7,826 nucleotides of DNA from contig CAAGJS010000294.1 of assembly GCA_900770275.1 (NCBI GenBank), forward strand, positions 1 to 7,826. Reading direction: 5' to 3'. This DNA is from Erysipelotrichaceae bacterium (GTDB lineage Bacteria; Bacillota_I; Bacilli_A; Erysipelotrichales; Erysipelotrichaceae). The translations under genes were made by a program, and so were the position numbers. Below the pieces are notes generated by a model. It had not been told where the DNA came from, ran no database searches, and saw only the letters and a list, made by a program, of their open reading frames with translations. The stretch's first letter is position 1; each line of letters starts with the position of its first letter. Positions 1 through 6,124 of the stretch are shown in pieces.

Positions 1-1374
1 CTGCAGAACACCGGTCAGCGTCACATCGACATCCATCGTCTGACCGTCACGGACAATCGTTAAGGTGATGGTGTCGCCGACGCTCTTTGTCTTCAGGATC
101 TTGGAGAGATCTGTGTAGCTGGATACCGCGGTACCATCCGCCGCCGTGATGCGGTCATACGGCTGCAGGCCTGCGGCTTCAGCGCCAGACCCGCTCATGA
201 CAGAAGCGATGTAGAGGCCGGCCGGATAGTTCTGATAATCCTGAGTCAGCGTCTGTAGCGTGACACCGATCGTTGCACGGTTCGTGACATAGCCGTTTTC
301 AATCAGCTGCTTCGCAACATCCATCGCATCGTTGATCGGAATGGCGAAGCCGAGACCTTCAATCGTTGCGCCGGAAGATGTTGTGCCGGAGTCCTTGGCA
401 TTGACGATGCCGATCAGATTGCCCTGACCATCGAACAGGCCGCCGCCGGAGTTGCCGGAGTTGATAGCCGCATTCGTCTGGATCAGATTCATAGCTTCGT
501 TGTTGATGGTGATCTCACGATCGGTTGCGGAGATAATGCCGTTGGTGACGGTTCCGCCCAGAGTTCCCAGCGGATTGCCGATGACGACGGCCGTATCGCC
601 GACGGAAATCTTGGAGGAATCACCGATCGTAGCAGCCGTCAGGCCGGTCGCATTGATCTTGATTACGGCAATATCCGACTTCTCATCAGTGCCGACCAGC
701 GTCGCATCGTAGGTCTGCCCATCGTAGGTTGTAACCGAGATGGAGTTGGCATCCTCAATGACATGGTTGTTGGTGATGATATAGCCATCACTGGAGATGA
801 TGACGCCCGAGCCCGCTGCTTCCGCGGTATAGGTTCCGCCGAACAGGCTGTAGCTCTGTTGTGTGATTTCCGTCTGGATCTCAACGACGCTCGGCTGTGC
901 CTTGGCTGCGATCTCCTGAATCGTCAGGTCGCCGCTGGAAGTAGAAACGACATTGGAGTCACTGCTGGAATCGGAACTTGTCGAATCCGGAGCCGTCGTA
1001 TAAACGACAGTTGTGCCGGACGAGGATCCGCCGGTACGCGTCGCAAGATAGCCGCCGCCGAATCCGCAGCCGGCACCCAGAATCGCTGCCAGCGCAAGGT
1101 TCAGACCGCGCGACGACTGCTTCTTTTCCTTCTTCGGCTTGTTGTCCTTATAGACAGGGGTCGAAGGCGCTGCTGCCTTTGCCGCAGCAGCGGAAGCTGT
1201 ACCTGCTGTAGATGCGGTTTCTTCCTTCTTCGGCTCTTCCTTCGGAGCAGGTTTGCGGGTTCCGCACTGTGTGCAGAAGTTGCCGGTATTTTCGGTGCCG
1301 CAGGTCGGGCACTTCCAGGATACGATCTCCGCATCCTGAACATTTTTATTTTCCGTGTTATTCATCTCACTCAT
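1..1374 (-). CDS. htrA: Membrane-anchored HtrA/DegP-type serine protease with N-terminal zinc ribbon and C-terminal PDZ domain (partial, 3' end off the left edge)
   Basis: The visible part is 458 residues with no stop before the window edge. In order: a four-cysteine zinc ribbon (CPTC at 22-25, CTQC at 34-37), a Lys/Glu/Ala-rich linker (about 40-88), one membrane helix (about 90-111), a Ser/Thr-rich spacer, a trypsin-like S1C domain (about 150-360), and a PDZ domain from about 369. The catalytic triad is visible as His204 in TNNHV, Asp234 in KSDIAV and Ser309 in GNSGG. The residue after GNSGG is Gly, where many HtrA proteins have Pro. Known HtrA proteins degrade or refold damaged extracytoplasmic proteins. 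The single helix should leave the zinc ribbon in the cytoplasm and the protease outside. The ATG at 1372-1374 is supported by an AGGAGGT site nine bases upstream. The PDZ domain looks nearly finished, so probably only a few residues are missing. The family call is very secure; the symbol is generic. Confidence 0.95.
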   Translation of the reverse strand, partial: MSEMNNTENKNVQDAEIVSWKCPTCGTENTGNFCTQCGTRKPAPKEEPKKEETASTAGTASAAAAKAAAPSTPVYKDNKPKKEKKQSSRGLNLALAAILGAGCGFGGGYLATRTGGSSSGTTVVYTTAPDSTSSDSSSDSNVVSTSSGDLTIQEIAAKAQPSVVEIQTEITQQSYSLFGGTYTAEAAGSGVIISSDGYIITNNHVIEDANSISVTTYDGQTYDATLVGTDEKSDIAVIKINATGLTAATIGDSSKISVGDTAVVIGNPLGTLGGTVTNGIISATDREITINNEAMNLIQTNAAINSGNSGGGLFDGQGNLIGIVNAKDSGTTSSGATIEGLGFAIPINDAMDVAKQLIENGYVTNRATIGVTLQTLTQDYQNYPAGLYIASVMSGSGAEAAGLQPYDRITAADGTAVSSYTDLSKILKTKSVGDTITLTIVRDGQTMDVDVTLTGVLQ

Positions 1375-1383
1375 AGAATGAAC

Positions 1384-1390
1384 ACCTCCT
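1384..1390 (-). promoter_or_regulatory. Strong Shine-Dalgarno site of htrA
   Basis: Read on the minus strand this is AGGAGGT, a full match to the anti-Shine-Dalgarno core, nine bases before the ATG at 1372-1374. It fixes that ATG as the start, rather than the second in-frame ATG three codons further in. Confidence 0.9.
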
Positions 1391-1408
1391 TTTTTCTGGA
1401 ACACTGTT

Positions 1409-1440
1409 ACTATAGGCGGTTAATGTGAACTGAATGTGAA
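1409..1440 (-). promoter_or_regulatory. htrA promoter with 11-bp-spaced direct repeat (likely OmpR/PhoB-family response-regulator site)
   Basis: On the minus strand a -10-like TATAGT (1409-1414) would start transcription near 1402 and give a leader of about 28 nt. At normal spacing the -35 hexamer is poor (ACATTC). In its place are two copies of TTCACATT (1433-1440 and 1422-1429), exactly 11 bp apart and ending eight bases before the -10. One-turn direct repeats overlapping a weak -35 are the classic layout of sites activated by OmpR/PhoB-family regulators. TTCACA fits the known PhoP half-site TT(A/T/C)ACA of Bacillus; the complementary reading TGTGAA-N5-TGTGAA differs at one position per half from the WalR pattern. 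An adjacent inverted copy, TTTTCACT on the plus strand (1441-1448), makes a short dyad with the distal repeat. The repeat is seen directly; which regulator binds is inference. Confidence 0.65.
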
Positions 1441-1490
1441 TTTTCACTGAACCGGATCTGAATTGTGACATTTCCGTTTCTTTGTATAGA

Positions 1491-2060
1491 TCAGTACCGC
1501 CGTTTCGGTGACATGCGCAGCCCGAAGATTGTACCGATGGCGCCGCCGATCAGATGCGAAAGCTGAGAAACATTGTCCGCCGTGAACAGACCGTCATATA
1601 CCTGCTGTCCGCAATAGATGACAGCGACCAGAATCAGTGTCAGAGGAATTTCGCCGCTGCGCCGTGATCCCGTGATCGAGGCGAGAAGAATGAAGGCAAA
1701 GTCGATGCCGCTGGCTCCCAGCAGTCCCGTATTTGGAAACAGAAGGATATGTACCAGGCCCGTGGCAAGTGCCGTGATCGCAATCAGCTGCAGAAGACGC
1801 TTACTGCCGTATTTCTCCTCCAGCAGTGGTCCGGTCAACAGGAAAATAAGCATATTGCCCGCATAGTGCTGCCAGGACGCATGTCCGAGCACATGCGTAA
1901 ACATACGTACGTAGGTCAGCGGATCGCTCCACGAGCTTCGATAGACCGAAAACAGCAGACGGTTGCTTGCACCGCCGGTCACTCCGTTCAAAACAAGCGC
2001 CAGCAGCGAGACAAGCGCAAACGTCAGAACAACAGGGGAATTCCATGTGATTTTCTTCAT
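1491..2060 (-). CDS. Rhomboid-family intramembrane serine protease, compact six-helix form
   Basis: This 189-residue membrane protein has the hallmarks of a minimal rhomboid. The catalytic serine is Ser117 in LLGASGID (GxSx motif), and the partner histidine is His169 in LSHLIGG of the last helix. The family's oxyanion/helix-2 signature is visible as His60, His65 and Asn69, followed by a GPLLEEKYG segment. About six hydrophobic helices can be drawn (roughly 10-28, 66-80, 88-107, 112-130, 138-152, 166-183). Rhomboids cut transmembrane or membrane-proximal segments of other proteins; the substrate cannot be read from sequence. I chose the ATG at 2058-2060 (MKKITW), which gives a short basic N-terminus before helix 1. 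A longer frame could start at a TTG at 2124-2126, but it would overlap the upstream stop and lie above a good promoter. Its stop is 116 bp before htrA, so the two membrane proteases are neighbours with separate promoters. Confidence 0.9.
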   Translation of the reverse strand: MKKITWNSPVVLTFALVSLLALVLNGVTGGASNRLLFSVYRSSWSDPLTYVRMFTHVLGHASWQHYAGNMLIFLLTGPLLEEKYGSKRLLQLIAITALATGLVHILLFPNTGLLGASGIDFAFILLASITGSRRSGEIPLTLILVAVIYCGQQVYDGLFTADNVSQLSHLIGGAIGTIFGLRMSPKRRY

Positions 2061-2066
2061 TCCGTC

Positions 2067-2095
2067 ATTATACAGTTGCGAGTGTACGATGAAAC
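2067..2095 (-). promoter_or_regulatory. Predicted promoter of the rhomboid gene giving a leaderless mRNA
   Basis: On the minus strand a perfect TATAAT (2067-2072) is followed by six bases (GACGGA) and then the ATG of the rhomboid gene. Transcription would begin at or next to the A of the start codon, leaving no leader. The -35 at 17-bp spacing (GTTTCA, 2090-2095) matches the consensus at three of six positions. No convincing ribosome site lies before this ATG; GACGGA abuts the start directly. The -10 is strong; the leaderless reading is inference. Confidence 0.5.
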
Positions 2096-2099
2096 ACTC
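2080..2099. repeat. Inverted repeat overlapping the rhomboid promoter -35 region
   Basis: GAGTGT (2080-2085) and ACACTC (2094-2099) are perfect 6-bp inverted arms around an 8-base centre. The dyad covers the predicted -35 (2090-2095) of the rhomboid promoter and lies just downstream of the glycosyltransferase stop. No T-run follows it on the minus strand, so it does not look like an intrinsic terminator. It could be a repressor operator or chance. Confidence 0.35.
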
Positions 2100-2115
2100 A
2101 AAGAAGGAAAGAGGA

Positions 2116-3183
2116 TCAGAAAACAAATTTTCTCTGGATAAAATAACTCAGGAAGAAAAGCAGTGTATCTACAATGATCTTGATCACCACTTCCGGAGAA
2201 GAAGAGAAAACAGAGATCCCTGCGGTGACCAGCAGTGCGCTCAAACTCATCTGAACCACTGCCAGTAAAGCATACTTACCGGATGAAATGACTCCTGCAT
2301 GACTCTGAAATACAAACCTGTAATTCATCAGATAGTTGCATGTAGCAGAAATAATACGGGCAAGAATCGTAGCCGCAGCAGCATAGCCAATAACTCTCTG
2401 CTTTAGGAATGCGCAAAATACAGAGAAAAGAACCAGGTCAATTACGCTGGAAGACAGTGAAGCAAAAATGTAACGGAAAAAGCGTGCTCCCAGAATGGAA
2501 TAGATAATCAGAGAATCCTTGAAAGGGCGGAAATGGGTCTGATGATTCTCTTTTGATTCGTAGATTGTTTGAATTGGGACCTCAATAATCGGATAGCGGT
2601 CCACACTTTCTAACAGCATCCGTGTTTCAAACTCGAAACGCTCTCCGGGAACGTTCAGAAGTTCCTTCATAAAGGCTGACGGGATTCCGCGCAGACCGGT
2701 TTGCGTATCCTGAAGTTTTAACCCGCTGACATACTGGAGAACTTTCATGGTCAATTTGTTCCCAAAGCTGCTTTTCCAAGGAATGTCATCCGAAGAAAAG
2801 TCACGTACACCCAGAACCAGAGAATCCGGGTTCATACGCAGGGCTTCTTGCACCTTTGCAATATCTTCCGGCGTATGCTGACCATCAGAATCAGCAGTCA
2901 CACAGCCAATCAGCTCAGGATCTTCTTTCAAAGCAAACGAAAATCCGGTTTTTAAGGCACGGCCTTTGCCCATATTCTTTGCATGCCGCAGCACAACGCC
3001 GCGGCCCTGTGGGCTTAATAATGCCTCTGCCTGTGAAAAAATCACGTCGTAATCAGGCCCGCTTCCATCATTGATAATGATTAAGTTCTGACTTTGATCC
3101 GCCGCTAATAATTTCCGGATCGTATTTAGAAGGTTGTCATCCGGTTCATAAGACGGAATAATGACAGGAATGTGGTTAGTCAT
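2116..3183 (-). CDS. Fused polyprenyl-phosphate glycosyltransferase (GT2, GtrB/DPM-like) and GtrA-family membrane domain
   Basis: The 355-residue product has two parts. Residues 1 to about 230 are a GT-A fold family 2 glycosyltransferase: PVIIPSYEP at the N-terminus, NDGSG at 38-42, NMGKG at 70-74, the metal-binding DSD (98-100) followed by GQH, and QDTQTGLRG at 158-166. This is the pattern of dolichol/undecaprenyl-phosphate sugar synthases. Residues about 236-355 carry four membrane helices (about 236-258, 263-285, 303-325, 333-352) and end in the SYFIQRKFVF signature of GtrA proteins, thought to flip the lipid-linked sugar. One chain therefore should load a nucleotide sugar onto the carrier lipid inside the cell and help move it across. 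The ATG at 3181-3183 follows the GT-C gene stop by 29 bases with no good Shine-Dalgarno site, so translation may be weak. The sugar is unknown. GT2-GtrA fusions exist elsewhere, so the fusion alone is not new. Confidence 0.93.
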   Translation of the reverse strand: MTNHIPVIIPSYEPDDNLLNTIRKLLAADQSQNLIIINDGSGPDYDVIFSQAEALLSPQGRGVVLRHAKNMGKGRALKTGFSFALKEDPELIGCVTADSDGQHTPEDIAKVQEALRMNPDSLVLGVRDFSSDDIPWKSSFGNKLTMKVLQYVSGLKLQDTQTGLRGIPSAFMKELLNVPGERFEFETRMLLESVDRYPIIEVPIQTIYESKENHQTHFRPFKDSLIIYSILGARFFRYIFASLSSSVIDLVLFSVFCAFLKQRVIGYAAAATILARIISATCNYLMNYRFVFQSHAGVISSGKYALLAVVQMSLSALLVTAGISVFSSSPEVVIKIIVDTLLFFLSYFIQRKFVF

Positions 3184-3212
3184 AGGTCTGTTTCTATTTT
3201 AAAGCAAAGGCC

Positions 3213-5186
3213 TCAGGATTGGCACGGAATAAGACGATGCGAACTGCGGTCGATGGAATACAGTGTGTTTTGCAATATTTCCTGATTCTCAAAACAGTCT
3301 CGATAGCTTTCCGTAAAAACGTCATCCGCATAGTAAACCGCAACATAATCGTAGTTGCGTTCAAGTTCTGTCATCCATTCTTCCGGTGTTCCGAGCCCGT
3401 ATTCGCCGGAAGGAGCATACGGATCCTGATCCAGATTTCCCTGAATTGGCCGCACGTTGTAACGGAATACCAGGTAATCTTTCAAATTGCCGGATCCGGA
3501 AGCCAGACAGATGTAATAGATCCTGGAATCCGGATCCGCAGTATTCTTGATTGTTTCGGATAATAATTCATAGCCTTTACGCGCGGAATAGCTGCTGCGA
3601 ACGGAGGCCCGGGTCAGATGGTAGACGACCTGGTCCATCGGAAGCAGAATCAAAACGGCCAGAATCGGAATAAAAGCATAGCGAAAAGCCAATTTGTTTC
3701 TCAGAAAGAGGACAACGAAGGAAATACTAATGAACATCGCAATGCATTGGCAGAGAATATTCACATAGCGCTCGAAGGAAGCTACCATCAGTGCTTCCTG
3801 CTCCGAGAAGTTATACAGATAGCTGATCACAAGTCCGACTAGATAAACAACAGACAGTAGAACAATCAGCAGGAAGGAGCGTCTGCATTCGCGGGCGGAG
3901 AGAAGATCTTTCTTGTGGGCAAGCCACAATAGCAGAATCAGCAGGAATAATTCAACAATAAGAATCGTCTGGTAGGAGAACGAAACTGAGAGGTTTCCCA
4001 GTGAACCGATAACGCCGGCCGTTTTGCCGATGAATGACTCGGAACCGACAACCCCCTGAATATCGGAAATCAGTGTTCCGAACCGGAAGGTGCTGATTCC
4101 GCTCATCCTAAAACTGCTCCAGTAATTGGACCAGACCTGCTGGCGATATGTAGGATTTGTACCCTGAAGAATAGAAACAAAGTCTGGGAAACTGATGGCG
4201 ATTTTCGCTTTCGACTGCGAAAGAATACCCGCCTGGGAAAGGTGGAGATTCCATAGCAAACGTGGAACGAATGTGAAGCCTGCTCCCAGCAGCAGGGCTG
4301 AGATACGCTGCTTCAGGTTTTTCTGATCACACTTCTGTAGAATCCATGCAATGGCGGTGAAGGCAGCAAATAGCATGCCTGCGTCTTTTGCCAGTGTAAG
4401 AAATGCACAGGAGGTTAATACCCATGCGTCATGCAGAAAGGGATCATCATCCTTGCGGTAGTAAACCACAGCAATGGCTGAGCCGGAAACAATGCTTAGT
4501 ATCGGGTCAATGAATGTCCACTGGTATACACGTTGAAAGAAGAGCAGGGGAACTGCAAGCAGAAAAAGGAAGCATATTACTGTTTTGCCGTTGCTTCGCT
4601 TGGGAGAAGAAATCCATGGAAGCAGCTGTGCAATGAAGAATGACTGGAAGGCGGCATAAGGCGCCCACTCAGCAAAACTGAATATTGTACGCTCCGGGGT
4701 AAACCAAAGAACAAGCTTTTCCAAAATATATTGGAAGACTGCCATTCCAGGGACATAGGCAGGGAATAGTGAACCATTTTCAATACTGCCGTAATGATTG
4801 GTCTGGGTCATGATTTTGACGATGTCCATCCAGTGTGAGAATTCGTCCCATCCGGTTGCCAGACGGCCGTAATTCAAAACGATCGCAAACATGTAAGCGA
4901 TCAGAAAGAAGAAGAATCCCCGTGTGAAAAAACTGCTGACGAACTGATCCTTTCTGTGATTCTTCCAGATGTAATAAAGTGCATCTGCATAGCAGAACAT
5001 GACTGCGGTGAGCAGCAGAATGAGCGGGACCAGCAGATTATGGAAAACAAGGCTCAGAAGAAAAACAAACAAAACGACACATGAGCATGTGACCGGAAGA
5101 ACTTCTTCAAATCGCCAGTTTCTGTGTGAGACCCCCCAAACGGATCCTGAACAAAGGATTAGAAAGAAGATAATTGTTCCTATCAT
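3213..5186 (-). CDS. Large polytopic membrane protein, probable GT-C-type glycosyltransferase
   Basis: This 657-residue protein has many hydrophobic helices through about residue 520, then a soluble C-terminal region of about 135 residues. After the third or fourth helix comes GWDEFSHWMD (112-121). An acidic pair in the first large outer loop is where GT-C enzymes such as PMT, ArnT and YfhO-type transferases hold their catalytic acid, so Asp114 or Glu115 is the candidate. A further motif, SFERYVN (470-476), lies in a late loop; an Arg-Tyr here is reminiscent of GT-C enzymes but is not diagnostic. The C-terminal region (about 525-657) is probably extracytoplasmic and I recognise no family in it. 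The next gene makes and probably flips polyprenyl-phosphate-sugar, the donor GT-C enzymes use, so the role fits transfer of that sugar to a wall polymer or protein outside the cell. The ATG at 5184-5186 has GAAAGGG seven bases upstream. An O-antigen-polymerase-like role is the main alternative. Confidence 0.75.
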   Translation of the reverse strand: MIGTIIFFLILCSGSVWGVSHRNWRFEEVLPVTCSCVVLFVFLLSLVFHNLLVPLILLLTAVMFCYADALYYIWKNHRKDQFVSSFFTRGFFFFLIAYMFAIVLNYGRLATGWDEFSHWMDIVKIMTQTNHYGSIENGSLFPAYVPGMAVFQYILEKLVLWFTPERTIFSFAEWAPYAAFQSFFIAQLLPWISSPKRSNGKTVICFLFLLAVPLLFFQRVYQWTFIDPILSIVSGSAIAVVYYRKDDDPFLHDAWVLTSCAFLTLAKDAGMLFAAFTAIAWILQKCDQKNLKQRISALLLGAGFTFVPRLLWNLHLSQAGILSQSKAKIAISFPDFVSILQGTNPTYRQQVWSNYWSSFRMSGISTFRFGTLISDIQGVVGSESFIGKTAGVIGSLGNLSVSFSYQTILIVELFLLILLLWLAHKKDLLSARECRRSFLLIVLLSVVYLVGLVISYLYNFSEQEALMVASFERYVNILCQCIAMFISISFVVLFLRNKLAFRYAFIPILAVLILLPMDQVVYHLTRASVRSSYSARKGYELLSETIKNTADPDSRIYYICLASGSGNLKDYLVFRYNVRPIQGNLDQDPYAPSGEYGLGTPEEWMTELERNYDYVAVYYADDVFTESYRDCFENQEILQNTLYSIDRSSHRLIPCQS

Positions 5187-5231
5187 GATGCGGCCCTTTC
5201 AGATAATGAAAAATTTCCCGTACATTTCAGT

Positions 5232-5260
5232 ATTATAGCAGGCCGGGTGTGAGCATTGAG
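5232..5260 (-). promoter_or_regulatory. Extended -10 promoter for the glycosylation module
   Basis: On the minus strand TGCTATAAT (5232-5240) is a perfect extended -10 (TGnTATAAT). The -35 at 17-bp spacing (CTCAAT, 5255-5260) is poor, which extended -10 promoters tolerate. The start would be near 5225, leaving a leader of about 39 nt before the ATG at 5186. The weak -35 position coincides with the -35 of the opposite promoter. Confidence 0.65.
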
Positions 5261-5283
5261 AATGGCCGGAACAACGGTATAAT
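5256..5283 (+). promoter_or_regulatory. Sigma-A-type promoter of the sseB-GNAT-Gfo operon
   Basis: TTGAGA (5256-5261, five of six matches to TTGACA) and a perfect TATAAT (5278-5283) are separated by 16 bp. Transcription would start near 5290, giving a leader of about 19 nt that carries GGGAG (5291-5295) ahead of the ATG at 5309. This placement argues against the upstream GTG at 5249-5251 as the start of the first gene. Confidence 0.75.
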
Positions 5284-5308
5284 AATCAGCGGGAGAAACA
5301 GTAAACTC

Positions 5309-6124
5309 ATGGCAGAAAATAACGCAAAGAAGATTAACCTTCGTGAGGTCAAGGCTTCGGATATCAAGAACCCGGAGCTCAAGGCAGCCCTCGCGGAATT
5401 AAAAAAGGAACGGACGCAGGAAAATGAGCAGAAGATGATCCGCCAGCTGGAAAAGGCACGTCTTCTGGTTCCGGTATCGATCAAGGGAACATCTGCGAAG
5501 AATATGCAGATCTCGTTTGTCCTTGTTCATACCAATGACGGAAAGACATTCTTCCCGGCTTTTACGGATGAAGAAGAATCGAAGAAGCTGCAGCGCCCGG
5601 AAGCTTCAAAGGGACAGTTCATTGTCCGTACGGTGCTTGAGTTTGCGCCGTTTCTGAGTGATGCACGCAATCAGGCGGAAGGCGTTGTCATTGATCCGTT
5701 CAATGCCAACATCGTACTGCCCAAGAAGCTGGTCATTTCTCTGGCCCAAGCACATCAGCAGGCACGTGAAAATGAAAAGGCACTTGCCAGCGGAAAGATT
5801 CCGGCAGGAATGCAGGTGACATTCATGGAGCCGCGCATCTATCCGACGGCTCTGGTCAATGCAGTCCATGATGAGGCGGAGAAGCTGCCGGAAGTGGAGC
5901 AGGTATTCTTCAAGCAGATGGTTGCCGGAGCGGCAATCAGCTTTGCACTGTTTGTGAAGTGCGATGAGGACAAGCTTTCGGAAGAGACGATGAATGCGCT
6001 CAGGGAAGCCGCTGTTCCCCATGCCAAAGGTGTAGATGTCACGGTTCTCAAGTGGACAAAGGCTTACGATGAGAAGGTATTGAAGGACAGCGTCCCTCTC
6101 TATGACCGGGAGCTTGGCCTTTGA
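5309..6124 (+). CDS. SseB-family protein (enhanced serine sensitivity protein), N- and C-terminal SseB domains
   Basis: The 271-residue soluble protein has no signal peptide or membrane helix. After a charged start (1-45), residues about 25-145 match the SseB N-terminal domain: a RLLVPVSI strand (51-58), then TFFPAFTDEEE (80-90), then a VVIDPFNANIVLPKK segment (126-140). Residues about 165-268 look like the SseB C-terminal domain, including FMEPRIYPTALV near 172-183 and a final VTVLKWTKAYDEK segment. SseB was named because overexpression raises serine sensitivity in E. coli; its biochemical activity is not known, and in Gram-positives it is often found as a stand-alone or secretion-associated protein. 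The ATG at 5309-5311 is preceded by GGGAG thirteen bases upstream, which is long spacing. An in-frame GTG at 5249 would place the promoter inside the gene and is disfavoured. It heads an operon, and its stop overlaps the next ATG by one base. Confidence 0.88.
   Translation: MAENNAKKINLREVKASDIKNPELKAALAELKKERTQENEQKMIRQLEKARLLVPVSIKGTSAKNMQISFVLVHTNDGKTFFPAFTDEEESKKLQRPEASKGQFIVRTVLEFAPFLSDARNQAEGVVIDPFNANIVLPKKLVISLAQAHQQARENEKALASGKIPAGMQVTFMEPRIYPTALVNAVHDEAEKLPEVEQVFFKQMVAGAAISFALFVKCDEDKLSEETMNALREAAVPHAKGVDVTVLKWTKAYDEKVLKDSVPLYDRELGL

Noticed and set aside
763..1428. Plus-strand 221-residue open frame rich in Arg and Cys
   Set aside because: It lies antisense to the N-terminal half of htrA, has low-complexity Arg/Cys/Leu content with no family resemblance, and ends inside the htrA promoter region. 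It is a mirror frame of a secure gene.
2080..2099. Hairpin considered as terminator of the glycosylation module
   Set aside because: The 6-bp stem is short and is followed by GCAACTG rather than a run of T on the minus strand. Operator or chance is more likely.
2061..2126. Longer rhomboid start at the TTG at 2124-2126
   Set aside because: It would overlap the glycosyltransferase stop, use a rare start with a weak ribosome site, and place a perfect -10 inside the coding region. The added 22 residues are not typical of a rhomboid N-terminus.
3184..3212. Possible internal promoter (TAAAAT) before the GT2-GtrA gene
   Set aside because: The -35 match is only about two of six at usable spacing and no extended -10 is present. 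Co-transcription with the gene just upstream is simpler.
5249..5308. Longer SseB start at the GTG at 5249-5251
   Set aside because: The TTGAGA/TATAAT promoter would then lie inside the gene, and the extra 20 residues resemble no SseB N-terminus.
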